From Rhodobacteraceae bacterium UBA6273 (lineage in GTDB: Bacteria; Pseudomonadota; Alphaproteobacteria; Rhodobacterales; Rhodobacteraceae), in contig DJUV01000014.1 of the NCBI GenBank assembly GCA_002440625.1, positions 1-6,446 on the forward strand: a stretch of DNA of 6,446 bases, written 5' to 3'. The stretch's first letter is position 1. Each line of letters begins with the position of its first letter. The notes below the pieces were generated by a model, which searched no databases, had not been told where the DNA came from, and saw nothing but the letters and a program-made list of their open reading frames with translations. Shown piece after piece: positions 1 through 6,446 of this stretch. The translations under genes and the position numbers were made by a program.

Positions 1-134
1 GCCATCTGGATCAGGCAGAGCTTGGAATAATATGTCCGCTCGCGCAGAAACTCGGTATCGAGGGTGACATAGGCTTCGGACTTGGCGGCTTCGCAGAAAC
101 GGGCAAGTTCTTCGGTCGTGGTAATCGTGCGCAT
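1..134 (-). CDS. rnd: Ribonuclease D, N-terminal fragment (cut by window edge)
   Basis: RNase D is a 3'-to-5' exoribonuclease of the DEDD superfamily that trims tRNA precursors and other structured RNAs in the cytoplasm. Only the first 44 residues are visible; the rest lies beyond base 1. The fragment contains the ExoI motif LDTEF, with the metal-binding acidic residues D26 and E28, followed by LRERTYYSKLCLIQ, which is highly typical of bacterial RNase D. The ATG at 134-132 fits the family's N-terminus, with a weak purine-rich ribosome site (GGAAG) a few bases upstream. It lies downstream of purN in the same direction, but 107 nt away, so it may be read from purN or from its own weak promoter. 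The family call is firm; completeness cannot be judged. Confidence 0.9.
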   Translation of the reverse strand, partial: MRTITTTEELARFCEAAKSEAYVTLDTEFLRERTYYSKLCLIQM

Positions 135-174
135 GGGCTTCCGTTCAGCGCGGGGTCGTCCCGCAGGTCTGGCC

Positions 175-203
175 GTCATAGGGCAGTCGTTCGGGGTTTT
201 AAA
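175..203 (-). promoter_or_regulatory. Weak candidate promoter for rnd
   Basis: In the purN-rnd gap, the minus strand carries TTTAAA (203-198) and TATGAC (180-175), separated by exactly 17 nt. Each box matches four of six bases of the sigma-70 consensus. It would place transcription start roughly 35 nt upstream of the rnd ATG. The match is poor, and AT-rich hexamers stand out in GC-rich DNA by chance, so this is only a suggestion. Confidence 0.25.
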
Positions 204-241
204 GGGCGCGCGCGCGGAATTTTCCCGCGTCGGCACGAAGG

Positions 242-829
242 TTACAGGTAAAGGGGCCGGCGGTCGCCGGCGGCAAAGCGGCGGAGGACCGCGGGGTAGA
301 GCCGGTGCTCATCCTTGAGAACACGGGCGGCGAGGGTTTCGGCGGTATCGTCCGCCAACACCGGCACCCGGGCCTGACCGAGGATCGGGCCGTCATCAAG
401 AACCGGCGTCACCTCATGCACGGTGCAGCCAGCCTCAAGATCGCCCGCGTCGAGCGCGCGCTGGTGGGTGTGAAGGCCGGGGTATTTGGGCAGGAGGGAT
501 GGGTGGATGTTCAGCATCCGCCCGGCGAAGCCTTCGACGAAGGCCGGGGTCAGGACACGCATGAAACCGGCAAGGCAGACGATGTCCGGCTTGGCGGCAA
601 GCAGCGGTTTCAGAAGCTCTGCCTCGAAGCCGGCGCGGTCCTTGCCGAAGGGGCGGTGATCGACGGCAGCGGTGGCGATGCCGCGCGCGGCAGCCTTTTG
701 CAGCCCCACTGCCGAGGGATCGTTCGACAGGATCAGGACGGCCCTTGCCGGATGATCGCCCGCCATGCTGTCGGCAAGCGCCAGCATGTTCGAGCCGCCG
801 CCCGAAATCAGGATGGCGACACGCTTCAA
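242..829 (-). CDS. purN: Phosphoribosylglycinamide formyltransferase 1 (GAR transformylase)
   Basis: PurN transfers a formyl group from 10-formyl-tetrahydrofolate to GAR, making FGAR in de novo purine synthesis (cytosol). The 195-residue product has the usual length. Visible motifs are the glycine-rich phosphate loop SGGGSNM at residues 9-15, [10 protein letters not shown] at 86-95, and the signature [17 protein letters not shown] at 106-122. By comparison with the E. coli enzyme, the catalytic residues are N107, H109 and D145 (in LDDGP). The start is a TTG codon (829-827), which overlaps the purM TGA as TTGA; the second codon onward ([11 protein letters not shown]) is exactly the family N-terminus and no ATG lies nearby. 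An AAGGG about 9 nt upstream could serve as ribosome site. It is translationally coupled to purM and ends with TAA at 244-242. Confidence 0.96.
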   Translation of the reverse strand: MKRVAILISGGGSNMLALADSMAGDHPARAVLILSNDPSAVGLQKAAARGIATAAVDHRPFGKDRAGFEAELLKPLLAAKPDIVCLAGFMRVLTPAFVEGFAGRMLNIHPSLLPKYPGLHTHQRALDAGDLEAGCTVHEVTPVLDDGPILGQARVPVLADDTAETLAARVLKDEHRLYPAVLRRFAAGDRRPLYL

Positions 830-1872
830 GCCAGCGTGCCCTTGTAGCGGACCCCCTGCCCTTCGATGACCTGCCCAAGCGGGATCACCGTCTCTCCTGC
901 GTCCTTCAGGAGCGCCGACAGCGCCGCCTCTCGCGCTTCATCGACGACAAGGATCAACCCGATGCCGCAGTTGAAGGTTTTGAGAAGCTCCGCCTGCGCC
1001 ATCCCCGCCGTACGGTTCAGCCAGTCGAAAACCGGCGGCAGGCGCCAGGCCTCAAGGTCGATCTCGGCCCCCAGCCCTTCCGGCAGGACGCGCGGCAGGT
1101 TCTCGGTCAGCCCGCCGCCCGTGATATGCGCAAGGCCGTGGACGCCGCCAGACCGGATCGCCGCCAGTGCCTGCTTCACGTAAAGCCGCGTTGGCGCGAG
1201 GAGCGCCTGCCCGAGTGTGCCGGTCCCAAAGGGCGAGGCCGCGTCCCAGCCGAGGCCACTGACCTCAACAATCTTCCGGACCAGCGAATAGCCGTTGGAA
1301 TGTACACCGTTCGAGGCAAGGCCGATCAGCCGGTCGCCCGCTACCACGCCCTGCGGCAGGTCCGCGCCCCGCTCCATCGCGCCGACGGCAAACCCCGCAA
1401 GGTCGAAGTCGCCGCCGTGATACATGCTCGGCATCTCTGCCGTCTCGCCGCCGACCAGCGCACAACCGGACTGCGCGCAGCCCTCGGCGATGCCGTTGAT
1501 GATCCGCGTCGCCTGATCGACATCGAGCTTGCCAGTGGCAAAATAGTCGAGGAAGAACAAGGGCTCCGCGCCCTGGCAGACCAGATCGTTGACGCACATG
1601 GCGACAAGGTCGATGCCGATGGTATCAAGATGCCCGGTGTCGATGGCGATGCGGAGCTTGGTGCCGACCCCGTCCGTCGCCGCCACAAGGATCGGGTCCG
1701 TATAGCCCGCCGCCTTCAGGTCGAACAGCGCTCCGAAGCCGCCAAGGCCCGACATGGTGCCGGGGCGCTGCGTCCGCTTCGCCGCCGGCTTGATCCGCTC
1801 GACAAGCGCATTGCCCGCGTCGATATCGACCCCGGCCTCAGCATAGGTCAGCCCGTTCTTTCCGTCCGTCAT
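826..1872 (-). CDS. purM: Phosphoribosylformylglycinamidine cyclo-ligase (AIR synthetase)
   Basis: PurM closes the imidazole ring: FGAM plus ATP gives AIR, ADP and phosphate, in de novo purine synthesis. The product of 348 residues matches the normal family length. Motifs in order: [20 protein letters not shown] (10-29), DGVGTKL (67-73), the core around [17 protein letters not shown] (94-110), [12 protein letters not shown] (140-151), [17 protein letters not shown] (184-200) and [16 protein letters not shown] (249-264), all typical of the PurM ATP-binding fold. I chose the ATG at 1872-1870 because [14 protein letters not shown] is the family N-terminus. The frame stays open to a GTG at 1953, but the extra 27 residues look like translated leader and overlap the candidate promoter. 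A G-rich stretch (GGGGGA) 5-6 nt upstream may be the ribosome site. Its TGA overlaps the purN start. Confidence 0.96.
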   Translation of the reverse strand: MTDGKNGLTYAEAGVDIDAGNALVERIKPAAKRTQRPGTMSGLGGFGALFDLKAAGYTDPILVAATDGVGTKLRIAIDTGHLDTIGIDLVAMCVNDLVCQGAEPLFFLDYFATGKLDVDQATRIINGIAEGCAQSGCALVGGETAEMPSMYHGGDFDLAGFAVGAMERGADLPQGVVAGDRLIGLASNGVHSNGYSLVRKIVEVSGLGWDAASPFGTGTLGQALLAPTRLYVKQALAAIRSGGVHGLAHITGGGLTENLPRVLPEGLGAEIDLEAWRLPPVFDWLNRTAGMAQAELLKTFNCGIGLILVVDEAREAALSALLKDAGETVIPLGQVIEGQGVRYKGTLA

Positions 1873-1908
1873 CGTCGTCCCCCCGGGGGCCATCAGCCAT
1901 TTCGGCGC

Positions 1909-1937
1909 GGCATACAGGATTGCACCGCCCCCGGCAA
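1909..1937 (-). promoter_or_regulatory. Weak candidate promoter for purM-purN
   Basis: On the minus strand, TTGCCG (1937-1932) and TATGCC (1914-1909) are spaced by 17 nt and would give a leader of roughly 30 nt before the purM ATG. The matches to consensus are four and three of six bases. The position is sensible, between the divergent tRNA gene and purM, and it supports the shorter purM start. I see no clear operator or riboswitch here. Confidence 0.3.
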
Positions 1938-1981
1938 CGCCGCCCGGCGTCACGGCCTGAGGAATCTCGCCCGCCCTTTCG

Positions 1982-2010
1982 CTTGACGGTCAGGCGCAAT
2001 CTGCTAGCAA
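1982..2010 (+). promoter_or_regulatory. Promoter of the tRNA gene
   Basis: The sequence CTTGAC (1982-1987), the favoured -35 form of alphaproteobacterial housekeeping promoters, is followed by TAGCAA (2005-2010) after 17 nt. A TG at 2002-2003 gives an extended -10 (TGCTAGCAA). Transcription would start near 2016-2018, only about 6-8 nt before the mature tRNA 5' end. The discriminator right after the -10 (GTCCCCCG) is GC-rich, a trait of stable-RNA promoters under stringent (ppGpp/DksA) control; that regulation is inferred. Confidence 0.6.
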
Positions 2011-2023
2011 GTCCCCCGTGGCC

Positions 2024-2099
2024 GGGCCTGTAGCTCAATGGTTAGAGCAGGGCGCTCATAACGCCTTGGTTGGGGGTTCAAGTCCCTCCGGGCCTACCA
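2024..2099 (+). tRNA. tRNA with CAU anticodon, probably tRNA-Ile2 (lysidine-modified)
   Basis: A complete 76-nt cloverleaf with encoded CCA (2097-2099). Acceptor arms are GGGCCTG and CGGGCCT with discriminator A2096; D stem GCTC/GAGC; anticodon stem GGGCG/CGCCT with loop CTCATAA (anticodon CAT at 2057-2059); variable loop TGGTT; T stem GGGGG/CCCTC around TTCAAGT. The short D loop, the G27-U43 wobble and the TGGT variable loop match E. coli ileX closely and differ from elongator tRNA-Met. It is not the initiator, because the anticodon stem lacks the three consecutive G-C pairs. I therefore infer tRNA-Ile2, in which TilS converts C34 to lysidine to read AUA. Automatic tools often label such genes Met. 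The 1-72 pair is a G-U wobble, as is 6-67. Confidence 0.93.
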
Positions 2100-2132
2100 C
2101 TCATGTCCAGCCAGTCATAGTCATTGCGTTCG

Positions 2133-2160
2133 CAGCCCTGCAAGGACCGGCGGAGGGCTG
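2133..2160. terminator. Candidate bidirectional terminator hairpin in the convergent gap
   Basis: CAGCCCT (2133-2139) and AGGGCTG (2154-2160) form a perfect 7-bp inverted repeat with a 14-nt loop. It lies between the 3' end of the tRNA gene and the 3' end of the deaminase gene, where a shared terminator would be expected. Neither side has a real U tract, so it is not a classic intrinsic terminator; it could also act as an RNA 3'-end stabiliser. Confidence 0.35.
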
Positions 2161-2165
2161 TCCCG

Positions 2166-2636
2166 TCACCAGAAGTCCTTGTGACCGCTGACAATCACCT
2201 GTTCGAGCTCCGGGAACGGCCCGCGGACCTCGACCCGGCGCTGTCCCGCCGCGAAGACCTGATGGCAGCTCAGATCGAGGGTCAGATTTTCGGGGTTGTC
2301 GCCGGTCAGTTCGGCCAGTCGTCGCTCGCTCAGCCCGTAGACCACGGTGCCGATGCCCGCCCAGTAGCAAGCCCCGGCGCACATGCAGCAGGGCTCGACC
2401 GACGTTACCAGCGTGCATCCTTCGAGAAAGGCCGGATCGTAGAGTTGAGCGGCCGCACGGGCCACATTCGCCTCGGCATGGCCGACGCCGCGATCCTGCG
2501 CGTAGGTATTGCCTGACGATAGAAGCACGTCACCCTCCGGCCCGACGAGAAGCGCCCCGAATGGATGGTTGCCGCTGGCCCGGCTCTTCGAAGCGATCTC
2601 GACTGCAAGACGCAGATACCTGGTATCGCTGCTCAT
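2166..2636 (-). CDS. Zinc-dependent nucleoside/base deaminase (CDA/TadA-GuaD superfamily)
   Basis: The 156-residue product has the zinc-deaminase fold. HAEAN at 53-57 supplies the zinc ligand H53 and the proton-shuttle E55; PCCMC at 82-86 supplies ligands C83 and C86. Family members hydrolytically deaminate free bases, nucleosides or the tRNA wobble adenosine. AGACYWAGI after the second motif recalls the guanine-deaminase branch (GuaD has a similar YWA stretch), but no substrate can be fixed from motifs. I prefer the ATG at 2636-2634, which has a strong GGGGGAGG ribosome site 5 nt upstream; the fold begins directly after it. A GTG at 2687-2685 overlapping the dehydrogenase stop (GTGA) would add 17 unconserved-looking residues. 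It follows the dehydrogenase by 47 nt in the same direction, so co-transcription is likely. It could instead be a second TadA-like protein. Confidence 0.88.
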   Translation of the reverse strand: MSSDTRYLRLAVEIASKSRASGNHPFGALLVGPEGDVLLSSGNTYAQDRGVGHAEANVARAAAQLYDPAFLEGCTLVTSVEPCCMCAGACYWAGIGTVVYGLSERRLAELTGDNPENLTLDLSCHQVFAAGQRRVEVRGPFPELEQVIVSGHKDFW

Positions 2637-2641
2637 GGCGG

Positions 2642-2649
2642 CCTCCCCC
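2642..2649 (-). promoter_or_regulatory. Strong ribosome-binding site of the deaminase gene
   Basis: The minus strand reads GGGGGAGG, ending 5 nt before the ATG at 2636. It decides the start in favour of the 156-residue form over the upstream GTG at 2687, which has no comparable site. Confidence 0.6.
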
Positions 2650-2683
2650 GAATGCCCCTTGCGGCGGCTGGCCCAAAGGCCGC

Positions 2684-4117
2684 TCACCCGTGCTTCACCA
2701 TCACGTGCCGCACAACAGTATAGTCCTCCAGCGCATAGGTGGACATGTCCTTGCCGTAGCCCGATTGCTTCAGCCCGCCATGCGGCATCTCGTTGACCAG
2801 CATGAAGTGGGTATTGATCCAGGTGCAGCCGTAGCGGAGCCGTGCCGCCGTGGCCATCGCCCGGCCCACGTCCCTGGTCCAGACCGAAGACGCCAGGCCA
2901 TAGTCACTGTCATTGGCCCAGCCCACGGCCTCATCCACATCCGCGAAGGGCGTGATGGAGACCACGGGCCCGAAGACCTCGCGGCGCACGATCTCGTCAT
3001 CCTGCCTTGCCCCGGCGATGACGGTCGGACGGTAGTAGAAGCCCTGATCCATCACGACGCCGCCGGTCGTGACCTCGACATGGGCAAGCTCCCGCGCGCG
3101 GTTGACGAAGGAAGCAACGCGGTCGCGCTGGCGCAGGCTGATGAGCGGGCCGATTTCGTTCAGCGAGTCATCGGCATTGGCAAGCCCGATGGTGGAAACG
3201 GCGGAGGTCAGGTCGGCCACCAGCTTGTCGTAGACCTTCTTCCCCGCATAGATCCGGCAGGCGGCGGTGCAGTCCTGCCCGGCATTGTAGTAACCAAAGG
3301 CGCGCAGCCCCTCGACCACTTCGCCGACATCGGCATCGTCAAAGACCACGACCGGGGCCTTGCCGCCCAGTTCCAGATGCGTGCGCTTCACGGTCTTCGC
3401 GGCGGCGTCCAGCATCTTCTTGCCCGTCGCCACATCGCCGGTGAGGGAGATCATGTCGACGCCGGGATGGTTGATGAGGTAGCTCCCCACGGTCTGGCCG
3501 CGCCCGGCGATGACGTTGACCACGCCTTCCGGCAGTTCCTCGGCGAAGATATGCGCCATCTTCAGCGCGGTCAGCGGTGTCTGTTCCGAAGGCTTGAAGA
3601 CGACCGTATTGCCGCCGCCTATGGCCGGGGCGAGCTTCCAGGCCATCATCATCAAGGGATAGTTCCAGGGCGCGATGGAGGCGATGACGCCGATCGCATC
3701 GCGGCGGATCATCGAGGTATGGCCGGCGAGGTATTCGCCCGCCACCTGCCCGTGCTGGGTACGGACCGCGCCCGCGAAGAAGCGGTAGCAATCGACGATG
3801 GCGGGGATTTCGTCATTCCGGGCGGCCCCAATCGGCTTGCCGCAGTTCAGCGCCTCAAGGGCGGCGAAGGCGTCGGCTTCCGCCTCTACCCGGTCGGCGA
3901 TCCTCAGAAGCGCCGCGGACCGCTCGCCGGGCGTCGTCCGCGACCATGTCTCGAACGCCTTCCGCGCCGCCGCCACGGCCTTGTCGACCTGCGCCGTCGA
4001 TGCCTCCGGCACATCGAGGATCAGGGCGCCGGTGCGCGGGTTCAGGACAGGCTCGGGCGTTTCTTGCCCTTTCTGGAACTCGGCGCCGATCAGCAGCGCG
4101 GTGTCGAACTTGGTCAT
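2684..4117 (-). CDS. patD: Gamma-aminobutyraldehyde dehydrogenase (YdcW/PatD-like, NAD-dependent)
   Basis: This is a 477-residue NAD(P)-dependent aldehyde dehydrogenase, close in length to E. coli YdcW/PatD, which oxidises 4-aminobutyraldehyde (1-pyrroline) to GABA in putrescine breakdown. Visible residues: PWNYP with the oxyanion N152 (150-154), the cofactor-binding lysine K175 in FKPSE, SLTGD (224-228) in the Rossmann region, the general base E249 in LELGGK, the catalytic nucleophile C283 in GQDCTAACR, and EVFGPV (380-385). The ATG at 4117-4115 has a GGAG ribosome site 7 nt upstream. It starts 12 nt after the second permease, in the same order as ydcV-ydcW in E. coli, which is the main support for an amine substrate. 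The family is certain; the exact aldehyde is inferred, and betaine aldehyde or another aminoaldehyde is possible. Confidence 0.88.
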   Translation of the reverse strand: MTKFDTALLIGAEFQKGQETPEPVLNPRTGALILDVPEASTAQVDKAVAAARKAFETWSRTTPGERSAALLRIADRVEAEADAFAALEALNCGKPIGAARNDEIPAIVDCYRFFAGAVRTQHGQVAGEYLAGHTSMIRRDAIGVIASIAPWNYPLMMMAWKLAPAIGGGNTVVFKPSEQTPLTALKMAHIFAEELPEGVVNVIAGRGQTVGSYLINHPGVDMISLTGDVATGKKMLDAAAKTVKRTHLELGGKAPVVVFDDADVGEVVEGLRAFGYYNAGQDCTAACRIYAGKKVYDKLVADLTSAVSTIGLANADDSLNEIGPLISLRQRDRVASFVNRARELAHVEVTTGGVVMDQGFYYRPTVIAGARQDDEIVRREVFGPVVSITPFADVDEAVGWANDSDYGLASSVWTRDVGRAMATAARLRYGCTWINTHFMLVNEMPHGGLKQSGYGKDMSTYALEDYTVVRHVMVKHG

Positions 4118-4129
4118 GGGATCACTCCG

Positions 4130-4936
4130 TTATTTTCCCCCGCCGGCGGTCTGGTCGCCGTCGCGGGTCAGGTAATAGGCGCCAAGGATCGGCAGGATCG
4201 TCACCGCGAAGACCACGATGGCGACGACATTGGTCACGGGCCGCTGGCGCGGGCGGACAAGCTCTTGCAGCATCCAGATCGGCAGGGTCGATTGCTGGCC
4301 CGCCGTGAAGGTGGTCACGATCACCTCGTCGAAGCTGAGGGCAAAGGCGAGCATCCCGCCCGCCAGAAGCGCCGAGCCGAGGTTGGGCAGCAGCACATGG
4401 CGGAAGGTCTGGAAGCCGTTGGCGCCAAGGTCGGAGGAGGCTTCCAGAATGCCGCCCGAGATGCGGCGGAAGCGTGCGACGGCGTTGTTGTAGACGATGA
4501 CGATGCAGAAGGTCGCGTGGCCGAGGATGATGGTCCAGACCGAATAGGGAATGTCCATCACCGAAAAGGCCGAGCGCAGCGCCATGCCGGTGATGACGCC
4601 GGGCAAGGCGATGGGTAGCAGGATCAGGAGCGAGATCTGTTCCCGGCCAAAGAACTTCGTCCGTGACATGGCGGCAGAAACCAGCGTGCCAAGGATGATG
4701 GCGACGACGGTGGCAATCGCCGCAACCTCGATGGAGAGGAGCAAGGGCGGCCAGATGTCGGCCCGGCCCCAGGCGACGCCGAACCATTTCAGCGTCAGGC
4801 CCGGCGGCGGGAACTGGTAGCTCTTTTCCTCGGTCGTGAAGGCATAGAGGAAGATCAGAAGGATCGGCAGGTGCAGGAACAAAAGCCCGGTGATGGCGGC
4901 GATCTTCAGGCCAAGGGAGGCGCGGTCAGAGTGCAT
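4130..4936 (-). CDS. ABC transporter permease, PotC/YdcV type (polyamine family)
   Basis: This is a 268-residue inner-membrane permease with about six hydrophobic segments (roughly residues 10-33, 65-90, 100-122, 132-152, 188-208 and 235-257). The EAA loop that docks on the ATPase is clear at 165-184: E165, S167-S168, D169-L170-G171, F178-R179 and P184. Length and N-terminal pattern fit the second permease of polyamine/putrescine importers (PotC, PotI, YdcV). The ATG at 4936-4934 overlaps the first permease gene by 11 nt, indicating translational coupling; a G-rich stretch 6 nt upstream may serve as ribosome site. It should form a heterodimeric channel with the neighbouring permease. Substrate is inferred from the dehydrogenase downstream; spermidine or another cationic amine cannot be excluded. 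Confidence 0.9.
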   Translation of the reverse strand: MHSDRASLGLKIAAITGLLFLHLPILLIFLYAFTTEEKSYQFPPPGLTLKWFGVAWGRADIWPPLLLSIEVAAIATVVAIILGTLVSAAMSRTKFFGREQISLLILLPIALPGVITGMALRSAFSVMDIPYSVWTIILGHATFCIVIVYNNAVARFRRISGGILEASSDLGANGFQTFRHVLLPNLGSALLAGGMLAFALSFDEVIVTTFTAGQQSTLPIWMLQELVRPRQRPVTNVVAIVVFAVTILPILGAYYLTRDGDQTAGGGK

Positions 4937-5867
4937 CGAAGGCCCCCATGCGCTTGGCGATGGTCAGGTAGATGAGCATGATGACGATGGGCACGACGGC
5001 GAAGGCGGCGGCGAGCGGGATGTTCCCGGCGGTGCCCTGAAGCTGGTAGACCGCAAGGCCGATGAAGCGGGCCGAGGTGCCGATGATCTGCGGGATGATG
5101 TAATCGCCCAAGGTGAGCGAGAAGGTGAAGATCGACCCGGCGATGACGCCCGGCAGGGCCAGGGGCAGGATCACGGTGCGGAAGGTCTGGCCCCCGCTCG
5201 CGCCAAGATCGGCGGCAGCCTCCAGCATCGACCCCGGCACCCGCTCAAGCGAGGCCTGCATCGGCAGGATCATGTACGGGAGCCAGATGTAGACGAAGAC
5301 GATGAAGGTGCCCATCGGCGAGGTCGAAAGGGAGTTGCCCCCTACCCCCGGCAGCGCCAGCACGGCGTTCAGGATAAAGCCAAGACCGACGCCATCCGCC
5401 GCCCAGGTGACGATGCCTTCCTTCGCGAGGATCAGCTTCCAGGCGTAGACCTTGACGAGATACGACGACCACAGGGGCAGCATGACGCCAAGGTAGAAAA
5501 GCGCCTTCCAGCGGCCCCTGGCATAGCGGGCGGCGAAATAGGCGATGGGGAAGGCGATCACCGCGCAGGCGAGCGTCACCAGCGCCGACATGAGCAGCGT
5601 GCGCAGGATGATGTCGAGGTTCTGGGCGCGGAACAGTTCGGCATAGGTCTTGAGCGTGAACTCTTCCTTCACCACGCCGGAAAATTCGTCGATGGAGTAG
5701 AAGCTTTGCAGGAGGAGGGCTGCGAGCGAGCCGAGGTAGACGACGCCCAGCCAGAGGAGCGGCAGAGCGAGGAGAAGCCCGAGGAATATCTTCGGATGGC
5801 GCCAGAGGGCGGCGCTGATCCGGTCGGCCAAGCCCCTGTCGGGCAGGATGGCGGGGGCGTCGCGCAT
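4926..5867 (-). CDS. ABC transporter permease, PotB/YdcU type (polyamine family)
   Basis: This is a 313-residue inner-membrane permease, the first of the pair. After a short cytoplasmic tail it has hydrophobic stretches at about residues 28-54, 86-113, 122-146, 187-206, 238-260 and 288-306. The EAA loop lies at 216-240, with E216-A217-A218, D220-L221-G222 and P240. The large periplasmic loop after the first segment is typical of PotB/PotH/YdcU proteins. The ATG at 5867-5865 overlaps the ATPase stop by one base (TGATG) and has a GGAGG ribosome site 4 nt upstream inside the ATPase gene. The frame is open further upstream, to 6092, but that part is arginine/glycine-rich, lies over the ATPase gene and precedes the natural N-terminus. 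The substrate is probably putrescine or a related polyamine, by operon context. Confidence 0.91.
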   Translation of the reverse strand: MRDAPAILPDRGLADRISAALWRHPKIFLGLLLALPLLWLGVVYLGSLAALLLQSFYSIDEFSGVVKEEFTLKTYAELFRAQNLDIILRTLLMSALVTLACAVIAFPIAYFAARYARGRWKALFYLGVMLPLWSSYLVKVYAWKLILAKEGIVTWAADGVGLGFILNAVLALPGVGGNSLSTSPMGTFIVFVYIWLPYMILPMQASLERVPGSMLEAAADLGASGGQTFRTVILPLALPGVIAGSIFTFSLTLGDYIIPQIIGTSARFIGLAVYQLQGTAGNIPLAAAFAVVPIVIMLIYLTIAKRMGAFDAL

Positions 5868-6446
5868 CACGCCTCCATCACGTGAAGGGCGGAGGGGTCG
5901 AAGGCGATGGCGGCTTCCGCCCCCTCGCCGGGCAGCGGCTGGCCCGCCGGCACCAGTGCCGCGACCTCGGTCCCGCCGATGTCGAGGACGACGCGGGAGC
6001 CGGCGCCAAGGTAGCGGATCGCCGTCACCCTGCCGCGGCCCTGCCCCGGCGTGGCGCTCAGACGCACCGCCTCTGGCCGGAGGCTCGCCCATTTCGCGGG
6101 CCCGCCAAGGGCTCGGGTCAGGTCGGGCGGCAGGACGTTCGACGAGCCGACGAAATCCGCGACGAAGCGGCTTTGCGGGCGGGCGTAGACATCCTCGGGC
6201 GTGCCGATCTGGGCGATCTTACCATCGGAGAAGACGGCGAGCCGGTCGGCCATGCTCAAGGCCTCATGCTGGTCATGGGTGACGAAGACGAAGGTGATGC
6301 CAAGCCGCTTTTGCAGCGCCTTCAGCTCATCCTGCATCGCCTCGCGGAGCTTCAGGTCGAGCGCGCCAAGGGGTTCGTCCAAAAGAAGCACACGCGGCTC
6401 GTTCACCAGCGCCCGGGCCAGCGCCACCCGCTGCCGCTGGCCGCCC
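5867..6446 (-). CDS. ABC transporter ATP-binding protein, PotA/YdcT type (C-terminal part)
   Basis: This is the 192-residue C-terminal part of an importer ATPase; the N-terminus with Walker A and Q-loop lies beyond base 6446. The visible part opens inside the signature motif ([13 protein letters not shown]), followed by Walker B VLLLDEP with D23-E24, D-loop GALD to D30, and the switch histidine H57 in VTHDQHEAL (numbering from the first full codon at 6445). [12 protein letters not shown] then leads into a C-terminal TOBE-like regulatory domain, containing VRLS and a later [17 protein letters not shown] stretch, as in PotA/FbpC-type ATPases. It would power the two permeases encoded downstream. 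A binding-protein gene (PotD/YdcS-like) is expected upstream but cannot be seen. Its TGA overlaps the first permease ATG by one base. Confidence 0.93.
   Translation of the reverse strand, partial: GGQRQRVALARALVNEPRVLLLDEPLGALDLKLREAMQDELKALQKRLGITFVFVTHDQHEALSMADRLAVFSDGKIAQIGTPEDVYARPQSRFVADFVGSSNVLPPDLTRALGGPAKWASLRPEAVRLSATPGQGRGRVTAIRYLGAGSRVVLDIGGTEVAALVPAGQPLPGEGAEAAIAFDPSALHVMEA

Noticed and set aside
203..217. GC-alternating tract (GGGCGCGCGCGCGG) as possible Z-DNA or repeat element
   Set aside because: Only about five CG dinucleotides in a GC-rich genome; too short to claim a functional element.
1873..1953. N-terminal extension of PurM to a GTG at 1953
   Set aside because: The 27 extra residues do not resemble PurM, the 348-residue form has the normal length, and the extension covers the candidate promoter.
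745..1986. A 413-codon open frame on the plus strand
   Set aside because: Antisense to purM and the start of purN; the translation is arginine/aspartate-rich and shows no domain. It is a shadow of GC-rich coding DNA.
2024..2099. tRNA 3' end as a prophage or island attachment site
   Set aside because: No integrase and no repeat of the tRNA 3' end was seen in the window, and the flanking genes look like ordinary chromosomal ones.
2024..2099. Initiator tRNA-fMet
   Set aside because: The anticodon stem lacks three consecutive G-C pairs at 29-31/39-41 and the 1-72 position is G-U, not the C-A mismatch typical of initiators.
2561..4618. A 685-codon open frame on the plus strand
   Set aside because: It lies antisense to the deaminase, dehydrogenase and second permease genes, all of which have full family motifs. 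Its translation is rich in G, D, H and R without any recognisable domain, as expected for the complement of high-GC third-position-biased genes.
4890..5885. A 331-codon open frame on the plus strand
   Set aside because: Antisense to the first permease gene; charged, low-complexity translation without motifs, while the minus strand encodes a proper six-segment permease.
5868..6092. N-terminal extension of the first permease
   Set aside because: Arginine/glycine-rich residues that only mirror another frame of the ATPase gene; the TGATG junction with GGAGG gives a natural start at 5867.

Overview
This GC-rich window (no base-composition break was obvious by eye) looks like chromosomal DNA of an alphaproteobacterium, most likely a member of the Rhodobacteraceae. 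The grounds are the order purM-purN-rnd, which I associate with that group, the CTTGAC-type -35 element in front of the tRNA gene, and the style of the proteins. No taxonomic search was possible, so the family-level call is an inference.

All protein genes lie on the minus strand and form two blocks, separated by one plus-strand tRNA gene. Right block (6446 down to 2166): the C-terminal part of an ABC-transporter ATPase, two inner-membrane permeases, an aldehyde dehydrogenase and a small zinc-dependent nucleoside/base deaminase. The first four genes are packed with overlaps of 1 and 11 nt and a 12-nt gap, so they almost certainly form one operon. Their order matches the E. coli ydcT-U-V-W segment (putrescine-type transporter plus gamma-aminobutyraldehyde dehydrogenase). 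The likely job is to import a polyamine or similar amine and to oxidise the aminoaldehyde made from it towards GABA. The periplasmic binding protein and the transaminase expected for such a route are not in the window. The deaminase follows after 47 nt and is the least expected member.

Centre (about 1873-2165): a divergent intergenic region carries a good plus-strand promoter for a 76-nt tRNA with a CAU anticodon. I read this as the minor isoleucine tRNA (Ile2, lysidine-modified) and not as a methionine tRNA. A weaker minus-strand candidate promoter serves purM. The tRNA and the deaminase gene converge on a short spacer with a 7-bp hairpin.

Left block (1872 down to 1): purM and purN, translationally coupled through a TTGA overlap, encode two steps of de novo IMP synthesis. 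After 107 nt comes the N-terminal part of rnd (RNase D), which runs off the window edge.

No stretch longer than about 150 bases lacks a gene. I saw no insertion sequence, CRISPR array, phage gene or broken gene. I do not see a clearly undescribed system; the best lead is the deaminase attached to the amine-catabolism operon.
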